DNA from: Bacteroidales bacterium
GTDB lineage: Bacteria > Bacteroidota > Bacteroidia > Bacteroidales > F082
Direction of reading: 5' to 3'
DNA length: 37,821 bases
NCBI GenBank assembly: GCA_017428285.1
Contig: JAFRRE010000156.1
Location: 1 to 37,821 of the forward strand
The notes under the pieces were generated by a model, which was given only the letters and a program-made list of their open reading frames with translations, ran no database searches and was not told where the DNA came from. Shown in pieces: positions 1 to 9,500 of the stretch; the first letter of the stretch is position 1; every line of letters begins with the position of its first letter. The position numbers were made by a program, and so were the translations under genes.

Positions 1-1
1 C

Positions 2-1636
2 GTGGCCGCTCTGGAACAGGGCGCCAAGTTCGAGGAGCTGCAGGGCACCATCCAGAACGACATTCTGAAAGAGTTCATGGTACGTAACACCTACATCTAC
101 CCGCCGGAACACTCCATGCGCATCATCGCCGACATCTTCGAGTTCACCTCGCAGAACATGCCGAAGTTCAACAGCATCTCCATCTCGGGTTACCACATGC
201 AGGAAGCCGGTGCCACCTCCGACATCGAGATGGCCTACACCTTGGCCGACGGTTGGGACTACCTCCGCACGGGTGTCAAGGCTGGCTTGGACATCGACGC
301 CTTCGCGCCGCGTCTGTCCTTCTTCTGGTGCTCGGGCATGAACCACTTCATGGAGATTGCCAAGATGCGTGCCGCCCGTATGATTTGGGCCAAGATCGTG
401 AAGACCTTCAACCCGAAGAACAGCAAGTCGCTGGCCCTGCGTACCCACACGCAAACCTCGGGCTGGTCGCTCACCGAGCAAGACCCGTTCAACAACGTGG
501 CGCGTACCTGCATCGAGGCCATGGGTGCCGCTTTGGGTCACACCCAGTCGCTGCACACCAATGCCTTGGATGAGGCCATCGCCCTGCCCACCGACTTCAG
601 CGCCCGTATCGCCCGTAACACCCAGATCTATATCCAGGAAGAGACCAACATCTGCCGCGTCGTTGACCCGTGGGCTGGCTCCTATTATGTGGAGAGTCTC
701 ACCCGCGACCTCTACGAGCGTGCTTGGGGTCACATCCAAGAGGTGGAAGCCATGGGTGGCATGGCCAAGGCCATCGAGACGGGTCTGCCGAAGATGCGTA
801 TCGAAGAGGCTGCTGCCCGCAAGCAGGCCAAGATTGACTCGGGCCGCGAGACCATTGTCGGTATCAACAAGTACCGCCTCGACCACGAGGATCCCATCGA
901 GACCTTGGAAGTCGACAACACCGCTGTGCGTGAGTCGCAAATCAAGCGCTTGAAGGAGCTTCGCGCCAACCGCAACGAGGCCGATGTGCAGCGTTGTCTC
1001 GAAGCCATCACCAAGTGTGCCGAGACGGGCGAGGGCAACTTGCTTGCCTTGGCCGTCGAAGCCGCCAAGTGCCGCGCTTCCTTGGGTGAGATTTCGATGG
1101 CTTGCGAGAAAGTCGCCGGTCGTTACAAAGCAGTAATCCGTTCAATTTCAGGAGTATATTCTATGGAAACGAAAAACGATGCAAGATTCGAGGAAGCCTG
1201 CCGCAAGGCCGACGAATTCGCCAAGATGGAAGGCCGTCGTCCGCGTATCATGATTGCCAAGATGGGTCAGGACGGTCACGACCGTGGCGCCAAGGTGGTG
1301 GCCACCGGTTATGCCGACATCGGCTTCGACGTCGACATGGGTCCCTTGTTCCAGACGCCTGCCGAGGCTGCCAAGCAAGCCGTGGAGAACGACGTCCACA
1401 TCCTGGGCGTGAGTTCGCTGGCTGCCGGTCACAAGACCCTCGTGCCGCAGGTCATCGAGGAGCTGGAGAAGCTCGGTCGTCCTGACATCATGGTCACCGT
1501 GGGTGGCGTGATTCCCGCGCAGGACTACCAGTTCCTCTATGATGCTGGTGCTGTGGCCATTTTCGGTCCTGGTACGGTCATCAGCGATTCAGCCATCAAG
1601 ATGCTGGATCTGCTGATTGCAGCACGCAAACAATAA
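2..1636 (+). CDS. mutB: Methylmalonyl-CoA mutase large subunit, 5' truncated by window edge
   Basis: This enzyme isomerises (R)-methylmalonyl-CoA and succinyl-CoA using adenosylcobalamin, in the propionate/succinate pathway. The reading frame is open to the left edge, so about 170 of the usual ~715 residues are missing and the GTG at base 2 is not a real start. The catalytic barrel segment around positions 445-510 encodes [20 protein letters not shown], typical of substrate-binding strands. The C-terminal B12 domain has the base-off cobalamin motif [11 protein letters not shown] (DxHxxG) near 1266-1300, followed by the GVSSLAAGH and VTVGGVIP strands. Product and domain order are clear. The small subunit (mutA) is expected just upstream but lies outside the window. 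The region is noticeably GC-richer than the genes that follow. Confidence 0.97.
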   Translation: MAALEQGAKFEELQGTIQNDILKEFMVRNTYIYPPEHSMRIIADIFEFTSQNMPKFNSISISGYHMQEAGATSDIEMAYTLADGWDYLRTGVKAGLDIDAFAPRLSFFWCSGMNHFMEIAKMRAARMIWAKIVKTFNPKNSKSLALRTHTQTSGWSLTEQDPFNNVARTCIEAMGAALGHTQSLHTNALDEAIALPTDFSARIARNTQIYIQEETNICRVVDPWAGSYYVESLTRDLYERAWGHIQEVEAMGGMAKAIETGLPKMRIEEAAARKQAKIDSGRETIVGINKYRLDHEDPIETLEVDNTAVRESQIKRLKELRANRNEADVQRCLEAITKCAETGEGNLLALAVEAAKCRASLGEISMACEKVAGRYKAVIRSISGVYSMETKNDARFEEACRKADEFAKMEGRRPRIMIAKMGQDGHDRGAKVVATGYADIGFDVDMGPLFQTPAEAAKQAVENDVHILGVSSLAAGHKTLVPQVIEELEKLGRPDIMVTVGGVIPAQDYQFLYDAGAVAIFGPGTVISDSAIKMLDLLIAARKQ

Positions 1637-1639
1637 CAT

Positions 1640-1714
1640 TGTAGGGCTGTCACATTGTGGCAACCGCTGTAATTATGTCGTAAACAGCGGCTGCCGTGGT
1701 ACGACAGCCCTACA
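1640..1714. repeat. Large imperfect palindrome after mutB
   Basis: TGTAGGGCTGTC at 1640-1651 pairs exactly with GACAGCCCTACA at 1703-1714. The interior also pairs partly (CAACCGCTGT with AACAGCGGCTG). It looks like a REP/MITE-type intergenic element or a strong 3' hairpin of the mutB transcript. No protein is encoded. Confidence 0.7.
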
Positions 1715-1720
1715 GCCCTG

Positions 1721-1750
1721 AATCCCGTCACTATTGGCGGGATTTCTCAT
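1721..1750 (+). terminator. Probable intrinsic terminator of mutB
   Basis: AATCCCG at 1721-1727 pairs with CGGGATT at 1738-1744 across a 10-base loop and is followed by a short T/C-rich tail. It lies directly downstream of the larger palindrome and before the next start. Confidence 0.5.
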
Positions 1751-1784
1751 TACAACCATCGCAAAACAATAAATGTAAGTGTTT

Positions 1785-3248
1785 ATGAAACAGAATATTA
1801 AATGTTTATTTTGTGCCATATTGATTTTTGTTTTAGGTGGTGTATGTGCTTTTTTTGGGAGGCGTTTGATTCATCACAATACGAGACAAAATCAAAATGA
1901 CATCAGAATCAAAAATCCTCCCGTTCTAGTAGAACTTAAAGAAACCAATTTGCCTATCGTTCTGATAAGCACTGATGGGAAGCAGAATCAGATCACTCGT
2001 GAAAACAGCGTTTTGGCTAAAATGTGTATCATTTTCAATGGTGATGATGAGCTTAATTATGCTGATACTGTAAGTCATCGAGGCCAACATGTGGAATATG
2101 AAGGGAATACTTATATCCATATCCGAGGGGCGACTAGTACTGAAGTAGCCAAGAAGTCCTATTCGCTTCATTTGGTAACGGGCAGCGATGGGAAAGGGGA
2201 GAAACACGCTTTGTTTGGCTGGAAAAAGTCAAGCAAATGGTGTTTGTTGGCCGAACATAAGGATGGTTCGTTGATGCGTGATGCGCTGACCTATGATTTG
2301 GCACGTCCTTATTTTGATTTTGTACCGCATGTGCGCCATTGTGAGTTGGTGATGGATGGTGTGTATCAAGGGGTTTACTTGATTGCAGAAAAAGCGAGTA
2401 GGGATCGTTTGGGCATTAAAAAGTCTGATGAGAATGATGCTTTTTGTTCAGGCGGGTTTTTGGTTGAGAAAAACAGAGGTGAAACACTCAGATCAAAATA
2501 TCCTGCTCGGGATATTTCCGGGAATGCCTTGGATTCGGAAGGGCTTAGGTTTGAGGTGGGTTATCCCAACAACCCTTCCAATGAGCAATTGGAATACATT
2601 CAAACAGATTTTGGCCGCATGGAGGATGCTATAGCAACAGGCATGTATTCTGAATATTCGAAACATATAGATGTTTTGTCTTTTGCAAGTTATCATCTTT
2701 TGCAGGAGTTTACGAACAATCCTGATGGATTTGTCGTGAGCCAAAAGATTTATAAATCGCATGTCGATACTGTCTATAAATTGGCGATTTGGGATTTTGA
2801 TGTTTGTTATGGAATTAGTGTTTCACGTGACGGATGGTACACCAACATATTGAGAACTAAGTCAAAATCATACCAGGATGAAAGACCTTTCTGGTGGGAG
2901 CGTTTGGCACAAGACACCGTGTACCGCGGGATAATGAAGAATAGATGGGAACAATTCAGGGAAGGGGAATTCAAAACTATCGTCATAGAGAAAAAAATAG
3001 ACTCTCTGCAACACCTTTTGACCGTTCACCATGCAGTTGAACGTAATGCAAAAGCTTGGAAAATCTCAGAGGAATCAAATCCGTTAACACGACCTCATCA
3101 ATTTGATGAATGTGTCAATTATATTCGAAGTTGGATCATTTGTAGGGTGGACTATCTGGATTCGGTCATATTGGGCATTCCAAACAATACCGCAAAGTGT
3201 GATAGTGCATGTATGGAAATAGGACGTGTGATTTTGTTCAAAAAATAA
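1785..3248 (+). CDS. CotH-family kinase-fold protein, membrane-anchored or exported
   Basis: A 487-residue protein with an N-terminal hydrophobic segment (roughly residues 5-26), indicating a signal anchor or signal peptide and action outside the cytoplasm. It matches the CotH layout: IHIRGATS with KKSYSLHL, then KWCLLAEHKDGSLMRDAL, then GVYQGVYLIAEKASRDRLGI, and an acidic WDFD motif at about residues 336-339 in IWDFDVCYG. In spore-coat CotH the corresponding residues support phosphorylation of coat proteins; in Bacteroidota the substrate is unknown. ATG at 1785 is preferred over the GTG at 1779 because it gives a conventional N-terminus. The two glycosyltransferase genes follow closely (20 bp to the first), so an operon and a role at the cell surface are likely. 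This region is AT-richer than mutB. Confidence 0.82.
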   Translation: MKQNIKCLFCAILIFVLGGVCAFFGRRLIHHNTRQNQNDIRIKNPPVLVELKETNLPIVLISTDGKQNQITRENSVLAKMCIIFNGDDELNYADTVSHRGQHVEYEGNTYIHIRGATSTEVAKKSYSLHLVTGSDGKGEKHALFGWKKSSKWCLLAEHKDGSLMRDALTYDLARPYFDFVPHVRHCELVMDGVYQGVYLIAEKASRDRLGIKKSDENDAFCSGGFLVEKNRGETLRSKYPARDISGNALDSEGLRFEVGYPNNPSNEQLEYIQTDFGRMEDAIATGMYSEYSKHIDVLSFASYHLLQEFTNNPDGFVVSQKIYKSHVDTVYKLAIWDFDVCYGISVSRDGWYTNILRTKSKSYQDERPFWWERLAQDTVYRGIMKNRWEQFREGEFKTIVIEKKIDSLQHLLTVHHAVERNAKAWKISEESNPLTRPHQFDECVNYIRSWIICRVDYLDSVILGIPNNTAKCDSACMEIGRVILFKK

Positions 3249-3268
3249 GCTATGGGAGACGTATTGTT

Positions 3269-4465
3269 ATGAAGCCTGCGATTATCATTCCAGCCTATAA
3301 TAGGCCAGATTCTTTACAGCGTTTGTTGTCGTTTATTGATGCGGCTTCATTTATCTATGATGATATACCTTTGGTGATTAGTGTTGATGGAGGCGGTGAC
3401 ATAAAAGTTGTCGAATTAGCCAATAGTTTTGAATGGAAATATGGGCAAAAAGAAGTTGTGGTACACGACCAGCATTTAGGGCTTAGGAATCATATTATTT
3501 CATGCGGGGATTTATGCTATAGATTTGGGTCTATCATAATGTTAGAAGACGATTTAATAGTTGGCCCCGATTTTTATAATTTTGCTGTTCAAGCAGTTAA
3601 TGAATATGATAAGGATCCTAGTATAGCCGGAGTGTCTCTTTATGCGTATCGTAATAATGAGAATGTGTCTTTGCTCCCATTTTCTCCTATAGATAATGGT
3701 TGTGATGTTTTTTTCATGCAAGTTCCTAGTTCATGGGGGCAAGCATGGACGCAGACACAATGGGATAGGTTTAGGAATTATTATTCTTCTTGTTCAGAAG
3801 TGACGTCTAAAGATAGGTTGCCATCGAATGTTATACGGTGGCCAGAATCGTCATGGAAAAAATACTTTTTTAAGTATATTGTAGAGAAAGATTTGTACTT
3901 TGTGTATCCTTATGTTTCCCATACTTCCAATTGGGGAGATGTCGGAACGCATTTTCATTATGAAAACGCTGTGACATTTTTTAGAGTCCAACTGGCGCTT
4001 TCAAAAAACATAAAGTATCGATTCCCACCCTTCTCTAAACAAGGTGTCGTTTATGATGCTTTTTTTGAAATATTGCCGGAATATTTGAGAAGACAAGGGT
4101 TTGCTGCAACATCTGATTTCGGAGTGGATTTGTACGGAGCAAAAGACTTGTCTTTATACCGTCAAAAAATGTTTCTTTCGTCCAAATACTGTAATAAGGC
4201 AATTACCCAGTTTGGAATAGAACTATTCCCCATTGAGCATAATGTATTGTTTGGCGTTCCTGGTTCAGAGATTTCTTTTGCCGATAGTACTAGTTTTGTG
4301 TCACCTCCTCAAGATTTTATTGAAAAAATGTTCACTTTACAACATCAAAAAGCCTATGATTGTGGATGTGTGAAAGGGGAATTGTCAATAACGCAATCGG
4401 TTTCATATAGATTGGGTCATTTTCTTACAAGTCCAATTAGGAAGTTGAAGAGAATCAAGAGGTGA
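3269..4465 (+). CDS. Glycosyltransferase, GT-A fold (GT2/GT13-like)
   Basis: A 398-residue putative nucleotide-sugar transferase. The N-terminus IIIPAYNRPDSLQRLL is a typical GT-A opening, with VISVDGGGD as the second strand. The metal-binding motif is LEDD at residues 92-95, inside MLEDDLIVGPDFYNF, which resembles GnT-I-like (GT13) enzymes more than classic GT2. HLGLRNHI and SSWGQAWTQTQW also fit acceptor-side motifs of such transferases. The start is placed at the ATG at 3269; the upstream in-frame ATG at 3209 overlaps the CotH gene and encodes no conserved sequence. The donor and acceptor sugars cannot be told from sequence. It sits between the CotH gene and a second glycosyltransferase in one orientation, probably one transcript. 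Confidence 0.85.
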   Translation: MKPAIIIPAYNRPDSLQRLLSFIDAASFIYDDIPLVISVDGGGDIKVVELANSFEWKYGQKEVVVHDQHLGLRNHIISCGDLCYRFGSIIMLEDDLIVGPDFYNFAVQAVNEYDKDPSIAGVSLYAYRNNENVSLLPFSPIDNGCDVFFMQVPSSWGQAWTQTQWDRFRNYYSSCSEVTSKDRLPSNVIRWPESSWKKYFFKYIVEKDLYFVYPYVSHTSNWGDVGTHFHYENAVTFFRVQLALSKNIKYRFPPFSKQGVVYDAFFEILPEYLRRQGFAATSDFGVDLYGAKDLSLYRQKMFLSSKYCNKAITQFGIELFPIEHNVLFGVPGSEISFADSTSFVSPPQDFIEKMFTLQHQKAYDCGCVKGELSITQSVSYRLGHFLTSPIRKLKRIKR

Positions 4466-4486
4466 TACCATAATGAAGAAATAAAA

Positions 4487-5317
4487 ATGAAATTATCGAT
4501 AATAACAGTCAATCTGAATAACAAAAACGGTCTCCAAAAGACCATCGACAGCGTTGTGTCACAAACTTTCAAGGACTTTGAGTGGATTGTGATTGACGGA
4601 GGAAGCATTGATGGTAGTCGAGAACTGATTGAGCAGTATGCCGACCATTTCGCCTATTGGGTGAGCGAGCCGGACAAGGGGGTGTATAATGCTATGAACA
4701 AAGGCATTAGAGTGGCAAAAGGGGATTATTTGCAGTTCTTGAATAGTGGGGATTGGCTGTGGAATGAAACAGCATTGGAGAGATGTTTCTCACATGGGTT
4801 TACGGCGGATATTGCTTATGCAGATTTATATATTTTTAGAGAGAATGGTTTTGAAGAAAGGTGCTATTCTGATCATCTCTCTTTAAGGTTTTTTTATAAG
4901 ACTACAGTGTGCCATAATTCGACTTTTATTAAAAGATTACCATTGGCTAATGAGTTGTATGATGAAAGCTTAAAGATAGTTTCGGATTGGAAGTTCTTTT
5001 TGATACAGTTTATTAATAACAAGTCTTTCGAGCATATTAATGAATTCGTAATAGCGTTCGATAAGTCAGGGATGAGTTCAGTTTATAAAGAATTATATAA
5101 ACAAGAAAGAAGTGAGGTGGTGGAAAGAATATTACCATCTTGGGCATTGCAATGCAATAGGGAAATGGATGAGATGGAGGATTTGTTGAATTTGTATCAG
5201 GTGAAGAAGGTGCTGGAGCTTGGAAATAAGAGAAAACTGTATCATAAAATGATAACAGGTTGCTTGATGTTTATTGGGTTCATTGATAGTGTCTTTACTC
5301 GAAAGAATAAGAAATGA
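4487..5317 (+). CDS. Family 2 glycosyltransferase
   Basis: A 276-residue GT2 enzyme. MKLSIITVNLNNKNGLQKTI opens the GT-A domain, FEWIVIDGGSIDGS is the conserved nucleotide-binding strand, and YNAMNKGIRVAKGDYLQFLN leads into the acidic NSGD motif at residues 86-89, the usual place of the DxD-like metal ligand. It resembles WcaA/colanic-acid-type transferases. It lies 21 bp after the preceding glycosyltransferase and ends just before a strong bidirectional terminator, so it is probably the last gene of the CotH-GT-GT operon. Sugar specificity is unknown. Confidence 0.9.
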   Translation: MKLSIITVNLNNKNGLQKTIDSVVSQTFKDFEWIVIDGGSIDGSRELIEQYADHFAYWVSEPDKGVYNAMNKGIRVAKGDYLQFLNSGDWLWNETALERCFSHGFTADIAYADLYIFRENGFEERCYSDHLSLRFFYKTTVCHNSTFIKRLPLANELYDESLKIVSDWKFFLIQFINNKSFEHINEFVIAFDKSGMSSVYKELYKQERSEVVERILPSWALQCNREMDEMEDLLNLYQVKKVLELGNKRKLYHKMITGCLMFIGFIDSVFTRKNKK

Positions 5318-5328
5318 GTAAGAGCATC

Positions 5329-5369
5329 AAAAAAGAGGATGACCACATTTTTTGGTCACCCTCTTTTTT
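5329..5369. terminator. Bidirectional intrinsic terminator
   Basis: AAAAAAGAGGATGACC (5329-5344) pairs with GGTCACCCTCTTTTTT (5354-5369), with one G-U type pair. The A- and T-rich flanks serve both strands, between the convergent glycosyltransferase gene (plus) and lspA (minus). Confidence 0.85.
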
Positions 5370-5371
5370 GG

Positions 5372-6013
5372 TTATTTCAATGTCTTCAACCATTTCCACT
5401 GGAAGATCAACATATAGAACACGCCAATGGTGATAGCCGCATCGGCAAAATTAAATATGGGTCGGAAGAAGATGAAATGCCCGTCAGGGCCGAAGAAGAA
5501 ATTGGGCAACCATGTGGCGTTTTCCTTGGCCACATCGATGATGGGGAAATAGAGCATATCGACTACGCGCCCGTGCAGCCAGCCCGCATAGCCGCCACCG
5601 TCGGGGAAGAGGGTCGCGACTTTGGTGAAGGTGCTTTCGCTGAAGATGCGCCCGTAGAACACGCTGTCGATGATGTTGCCCATGGCACCTGCCGTGATGA
5701 GGGCAATACCAAACAGCACACCGAATTTAGTGCCTTTCTTTGCCTGACGGATCAAAATCCAGAACAAGATCACGATGGCCACGATCCTGAAAAGGCTCAA
5801 GGCGAGCTTCCACAATCCGCCGCCACCAAACCAACCAAAGGCCATGCCGTTGTTCTCGACAAACAACAAGTTGAACCAGCTCCCGATGACCGAAATCTCT
5901 TGGTTCAAGGTCATACTTGTCTTCACCCAAATCTTGAGGATTTGGTCGAAGAGCAGTACAAGAAAAATCACCACAAACGACCAGATGAGGCCGCGGCTAC
6001 CTTGTTTTTTCAC
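5372..6013 (-). CDS. lspA: Lipoprotein signal peptidase (signal peptidase II)
   Basis: This inner-membrane aspartyl protease removes signal peptides from prolipoproteins after lipidation. The 213-residue protein has four hydrophobic segments. Conserved boxes are VENNGMAFG (residues 52-60), GNIIDS (112-117), GRVVDML (148-154) with catalytic D152, and FNFADAAITIG (187-197) with catalytic D191. It is longer than the ~165-residue proteobacterial enzyme because of an insertion of about 40 residues before the GRVVD box and another between the two aspartates. The start overlaps the stop of the upstream dksA-like gene by 4 bp, so the two are translationally coupled. The ileS-dksA-lspA order is common in Bacteroidota. 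The many lipoproteins in this window are its expected substrates. Confidence 0.96.
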   Translation of the reverse strand: MKKQGSRGLIWSFVVIFLVLLFDQILKIWVKTSMTLNQEISVIGSWFNLLFVENNGMAFGWFGGGGLWKLALSLFRIVAIVILFWILIRQAKKGTKFGVLFGIALITAGAMGNIIDSVFYGRIFSESTFTKVATLFPDGGGYAGWLHGRVVDMLYFPIIDVAKENATWLPNFFFGPDGHFIFFRPIFNFADAAITIGVFYMLIFQWKWLKTLK

Positions 6014-6399
6014 TTTTTCTTCAGTTTAGCGTCCAAACAACGGGTGGTGATGGGCACGCAACGCAGTCTCTCTTTTGGAATGAGTTTGCCAGTCTCGCAG
6101 CACACGCCATAGGTCTTGTTCTCGATGCGCATCAGCGCGAGTTCGAGGTTATGGATGTACTTCTCTTGACGGGCCACGAGCTTGGCATTTTCTTCTTTTT
6201 GTGCCACGGCATAGCCGTCTTCCAGCACCTTGAAGGTGGGGGCGGTGTCGTCAGTGCTGTGCTCGCCGCCAGAGAGGTTGGCCTGCAAGGTCTCCAGATT
6301 GGTTTTTGCTTGGTCAAGCTTTTCGAGTATCAATTCTTTGAATTCCTCAAGGTCTTCATCGGAATAGCGCACTTGGGGTTCTTTCTTGTTAGTGTCCAT
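6010..6399 (-). CDS. DksA/TraR family regulator with degenerate zinc site
   Basis: A 129-residue TraR/DksA-type protein: an N-terminal helical hairpin of about 90 residues, then the C-terminal finger-like region YGVCCETGKLIPKERLRC. Canonical DksA binds RNA polymerase in the secondary channel and carries a CxxC-x17-CxxC zinc finger. Here the cysteines are C100, C101, C114 and C121, and the two clean CxxC pairs are missing, so a normal four-cysteine site is doubtful. Erosion of this finger is usual in Bacteroidota homologues. The acidic hairpin tip needed for ppGpp-type control is not evident. The gene lies between ileS and lspA and overlaps lspA by 4 bp. Confidence 0.88.
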   Translation of the reverse strand: MDTNKKEPQVRYSDEDLEEFKELILEKLDQAKTNLETLQANLSGGEHSTDDTAPTFKVLEDGYAVAQKEENAKLVARQEKYIHNLELALMRIENKTYGVCCETGKLIPKERLRCVPITTRCLDAKLKKK

Positions 6400-6409
6400 A
6401 GTCGTATAG

Positions 6410-6441
6410 TTAATCAGTTAATCAGTTAATCAGTTAATCAG
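6410..6441. repeat. Tandem repeat, 8-bp unit x4
   Basis: Four perfect copies of TTAATCAG lie between the start of the dksA-like gene and the inverted repeat downstream of ileS. A simple repeat of this type may vary in copy number by slippage. Confidence 0.9.
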
Positions 6442-6455
6442 AGGCTTTCAGCTTT

Positions 6456-6505
6456 CAGCAATCAGCTATCAGCTTGCGTGTTGCTGAGCTGATAGCTGAC
6501 TGCTG
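6456..6505. repeat. Inverted repeat between ileS and dksA-like gene
   Basis: The 19-base arms 6456-6474 (CAGCAATCAGCTATCAGCT) and 6487-6505 (AGCTGATAGCTGACTGCTG) are complementary apart from one mismatch, with a 12-base loop. The element sits just after the ileS stop on the minus strand. It could attenuate read-through into dksA-lspA or be a dispersed hairpin element. Confidence 0.8.
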
Positions 6506-6510
6506 ATGGC

Positions 6511-9500
6511 TTATAGCTTTTTCTGTATCTTCAATTTCACATTAACACCTTCCACCAATTCCTCGGCTTCCACGCCTTCAAGCGCGTCCACCTTATTAAT
6601 CGTGGCCAGGGTCTCGGTGCAGATGTAGTCGCCGAACTTTTCGACGGCGGCATCGGTCTTTTCGTTCTTTTCGATGAGCAGCTCGATGCGGTCGGTGACT
6701 TCGAAGCCACCGGTCTTGCGGAGGTTCTGAACACGGTTCACAATCTCGCGGGCGAGACCTTCTTGCATCAGTTCATCGGTGATAGTCATGTCGAGTGCCA
6801 CGGTGAGGTCGTCTTGTGAGGTGACGGCCCAGCCGGGGATGTCTTGCGTAGAGATGAGAGCATCTTCGAGGGTCAGTTCGACATCGACACCGTCCACATT
6901 GAGGTGGGTGCCGTTGTTCTTTTCGAACTGGTGGATTTCCTCTTGGCTCATGTTGGTGAAGTAGGCCTGGATTTGCTTCATCTGCTTGCCGTACTTCTTG
7001 CCCAAGGTCTTGAAGTTGGGCTTCACGTTCTTTACCAGAATGTTGTTGTCGGGCGAGAGGAACTCGATCTCCTTGATGTTGACCTCGCTCTTGATGAGGT
7101 GCGACACCTTCTCGAGTTGCGTCTTCATGTTCTCGTCCTTGACAGGAATCATAATCTTTGACAGGGGCTGACGCACACGGATGTTGGCTTTCTTACGCAA
7201 CGAGAGTACCAGCGAAGACACGAGTTGTGCCATCTCCATGCGTTCCTCCAAAGCCTTGTCGATGAAGGTTGTGTTGGCGACCGGGAAGTCGGTCAAATGC
7301 ACCGATTCAGCGGCATTGCGGCCTGTGACATTATTCAGGTCGCGGTAGAGCTGTTCGCTGAAGAACGGCGCGATGGGCGACATGAGGCGTGCTACGGTCT
7401 CAAGGCAAGTGTAGAGGGTTTGGTAGGCCGACAATTTGTCTTGGTTGTCTTCGCTCTTCCAGAAACGACGGCGCGAGAGGCGCACATACCAGTTGCTGAG
7501 GTGTGCATCCACGAACTCGCTGATGGCGCGACCCGCACGGGTGGGTTCATAGCTCTGATAGGCGTTATCGACTTCGAGGATGAGGGAGTTGAGCTCCGAA
7601 AGGATCCAACGGTCGATTTCGGGACGTTCCTTGATGTCGATGTCGGCTTCTTTGTAGTCGAACTTGTCGATGTTGGCGTACAGGGCGAAGAAGGCGTATG
7701 TGTTGTAAAGAGTGCCGAAGAACTTGCGGCGCACCTCGTCGACGCCAGCCTCGTCAAACTTCAAGTTGTCCCATGGCTGCGAGTTGGTGATCATGTACCA
7801 ACGCACGGCATCGGCACCGAATTTCTCGATGGCGCCAAACGGGTCGACGGCATTGCCTAAGCGTTTCGACATCTTGTTGCCGTTCTTGTCGAGCACCAAG
7901 CCGTTGGAGATGACGTTCTTATAGGCAACGCTGTCGAAGCACATCGTGGCGATGGCATGCAGGGTGAAGAACCAGCCACGGGTTTGGTCGACGCCCTCGG
8001 CGATGAAGTCGGCGGGGAAGGGGAGTGGTTGTCCTTCGGTCTTCAGTCTTCCGTCCTCTGTCTTCTCACCCATGTAGTGGTATTGGGCGTAAGGCATGGC
8101 GCCGCTGTCGAACCACACGTCGATGAGGTCGGGCTCGCGCATCATCTTCTTGCCAGTGGGCGAGACCAGCACCACGCCGTCGATATACGGGCGGTGGAGG
8201 TCGAACTTGGTATAGTCTTCAGAGGCATACGGATTCTCGGTCATGAATCCTGCCTTGATGGATTTCTCGATTTCGTTGCGGAGTTCTTCGACGCTGCCGA
8301 TGCAGATCTCTTCTTTGCCGTCCTCGGTGCGCCAAATGGGCAATGGAGTGCCCCAGTAACGCGAGCGCGACAGGTTCCAGTCGACGAGGTTCTCCAACCA
8401 GTTGCCGAAACGGCCGCTACCCGTGGCCTCAGGCTTCCAGTTGATGGTCTTGTTGAGTTCGATCATGCGGTCCTTGAGAGCCGTGGTCTTGATGAACCAG
8501 CTGTCGAGGGGATAGTAGAGCACAGGCTTGTCAGTGCGCCAGCAGTGCGGGTAGTTGTGCGTATGTTTCTCGCTCTTGAAGAGCTTGCCTTCTTCTTTCA
8601 GCATCACCACGATGTCGACATCCAACGACTTGTCTTTCTCGGTCTTGGTGGGGTCGTAGGCGTTCTTCACGAACTGTCCGGCGTAGGGGCGATAGGCTTC
8701 CACATTCATGTAGTTCTTGACAAACTCAGGATCGAGGTCTTCGATGCGGAAGAACTTACCCGTGCGGTCGACCATAGGTTGTGCCTTGCCGTCCTTGTCG
8801 ATCATCTGCAAAGGCGGGATGCCAGCGGCTGCAGCAACGCGCTTGTCGTCGGCACCGAAAGTCGGGGCGATGTGGACAATGCCCGTACCGTCTTCGGTGG
8901 TGACGTAGTCGCCAGGGATGATGCGGAAGGCGCCTTCGCCAGGGTTGACCCAAGGAATCAGCTGTTCGTATTCGAGGCCAACCAGTTCGCTACCTTTCAC
9001 GGTGCCCAGTACCTCGTAAGGTAGTTTCTTGTCGCCGACTTTCCAGTCCTCAAAACTGGGCTTCTCTTCTTCGGTGGGGAAGAAAGAGGCCATCAGCGGC
9101 TTGCCGAGGATGAGGTAAGTAGGTTCGCCCGAAACGGGATTGACCGAGCGGACAAGGTTATATTCGATGTTCGGACCAACGCACAAGGCGGTATTGCTCG
9201 GCAGAGTCCAAGGGGTAGTGGTCCAGGCAATGACTTGCACTTGACCAAAGGGAACATCAACGCCAAAAGGCAACTTCGTGAACTTGCTCTGTTGCGCTTT
9301 CAGGCGGAACAAAGCCACGCAAGTCAAATCCTTCACATCGCGGTAGCAACCAGGCATGTTCAGTTCGTGCGAGCTGAGGCCTGTGCCGGCAGCGGGCGAA
9401 TAGGGCTGGATGGTGTAGCCTTTGTAGAGCAGGCCTTTGTTATAGAGGTCTTTCAGAAGGAACCACAAGGTCTCGATGTAGTCGTTGGTGAAGGTGATAT

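Noticed and set aside
5339..6112. Plus-strand frame (257 codons) over lspA
   Set aside because: Antisense to lspA, beginning inside the terminator; translation is highly charged and low in structure.
7957..9024. Long plus-strand frame (355 codons) opposite ileS
   Set aside because: It lies wholly antisense to conserved IleRS sequence and its translation has no recognisable domain. It is a shadow of a GC-rich gene.
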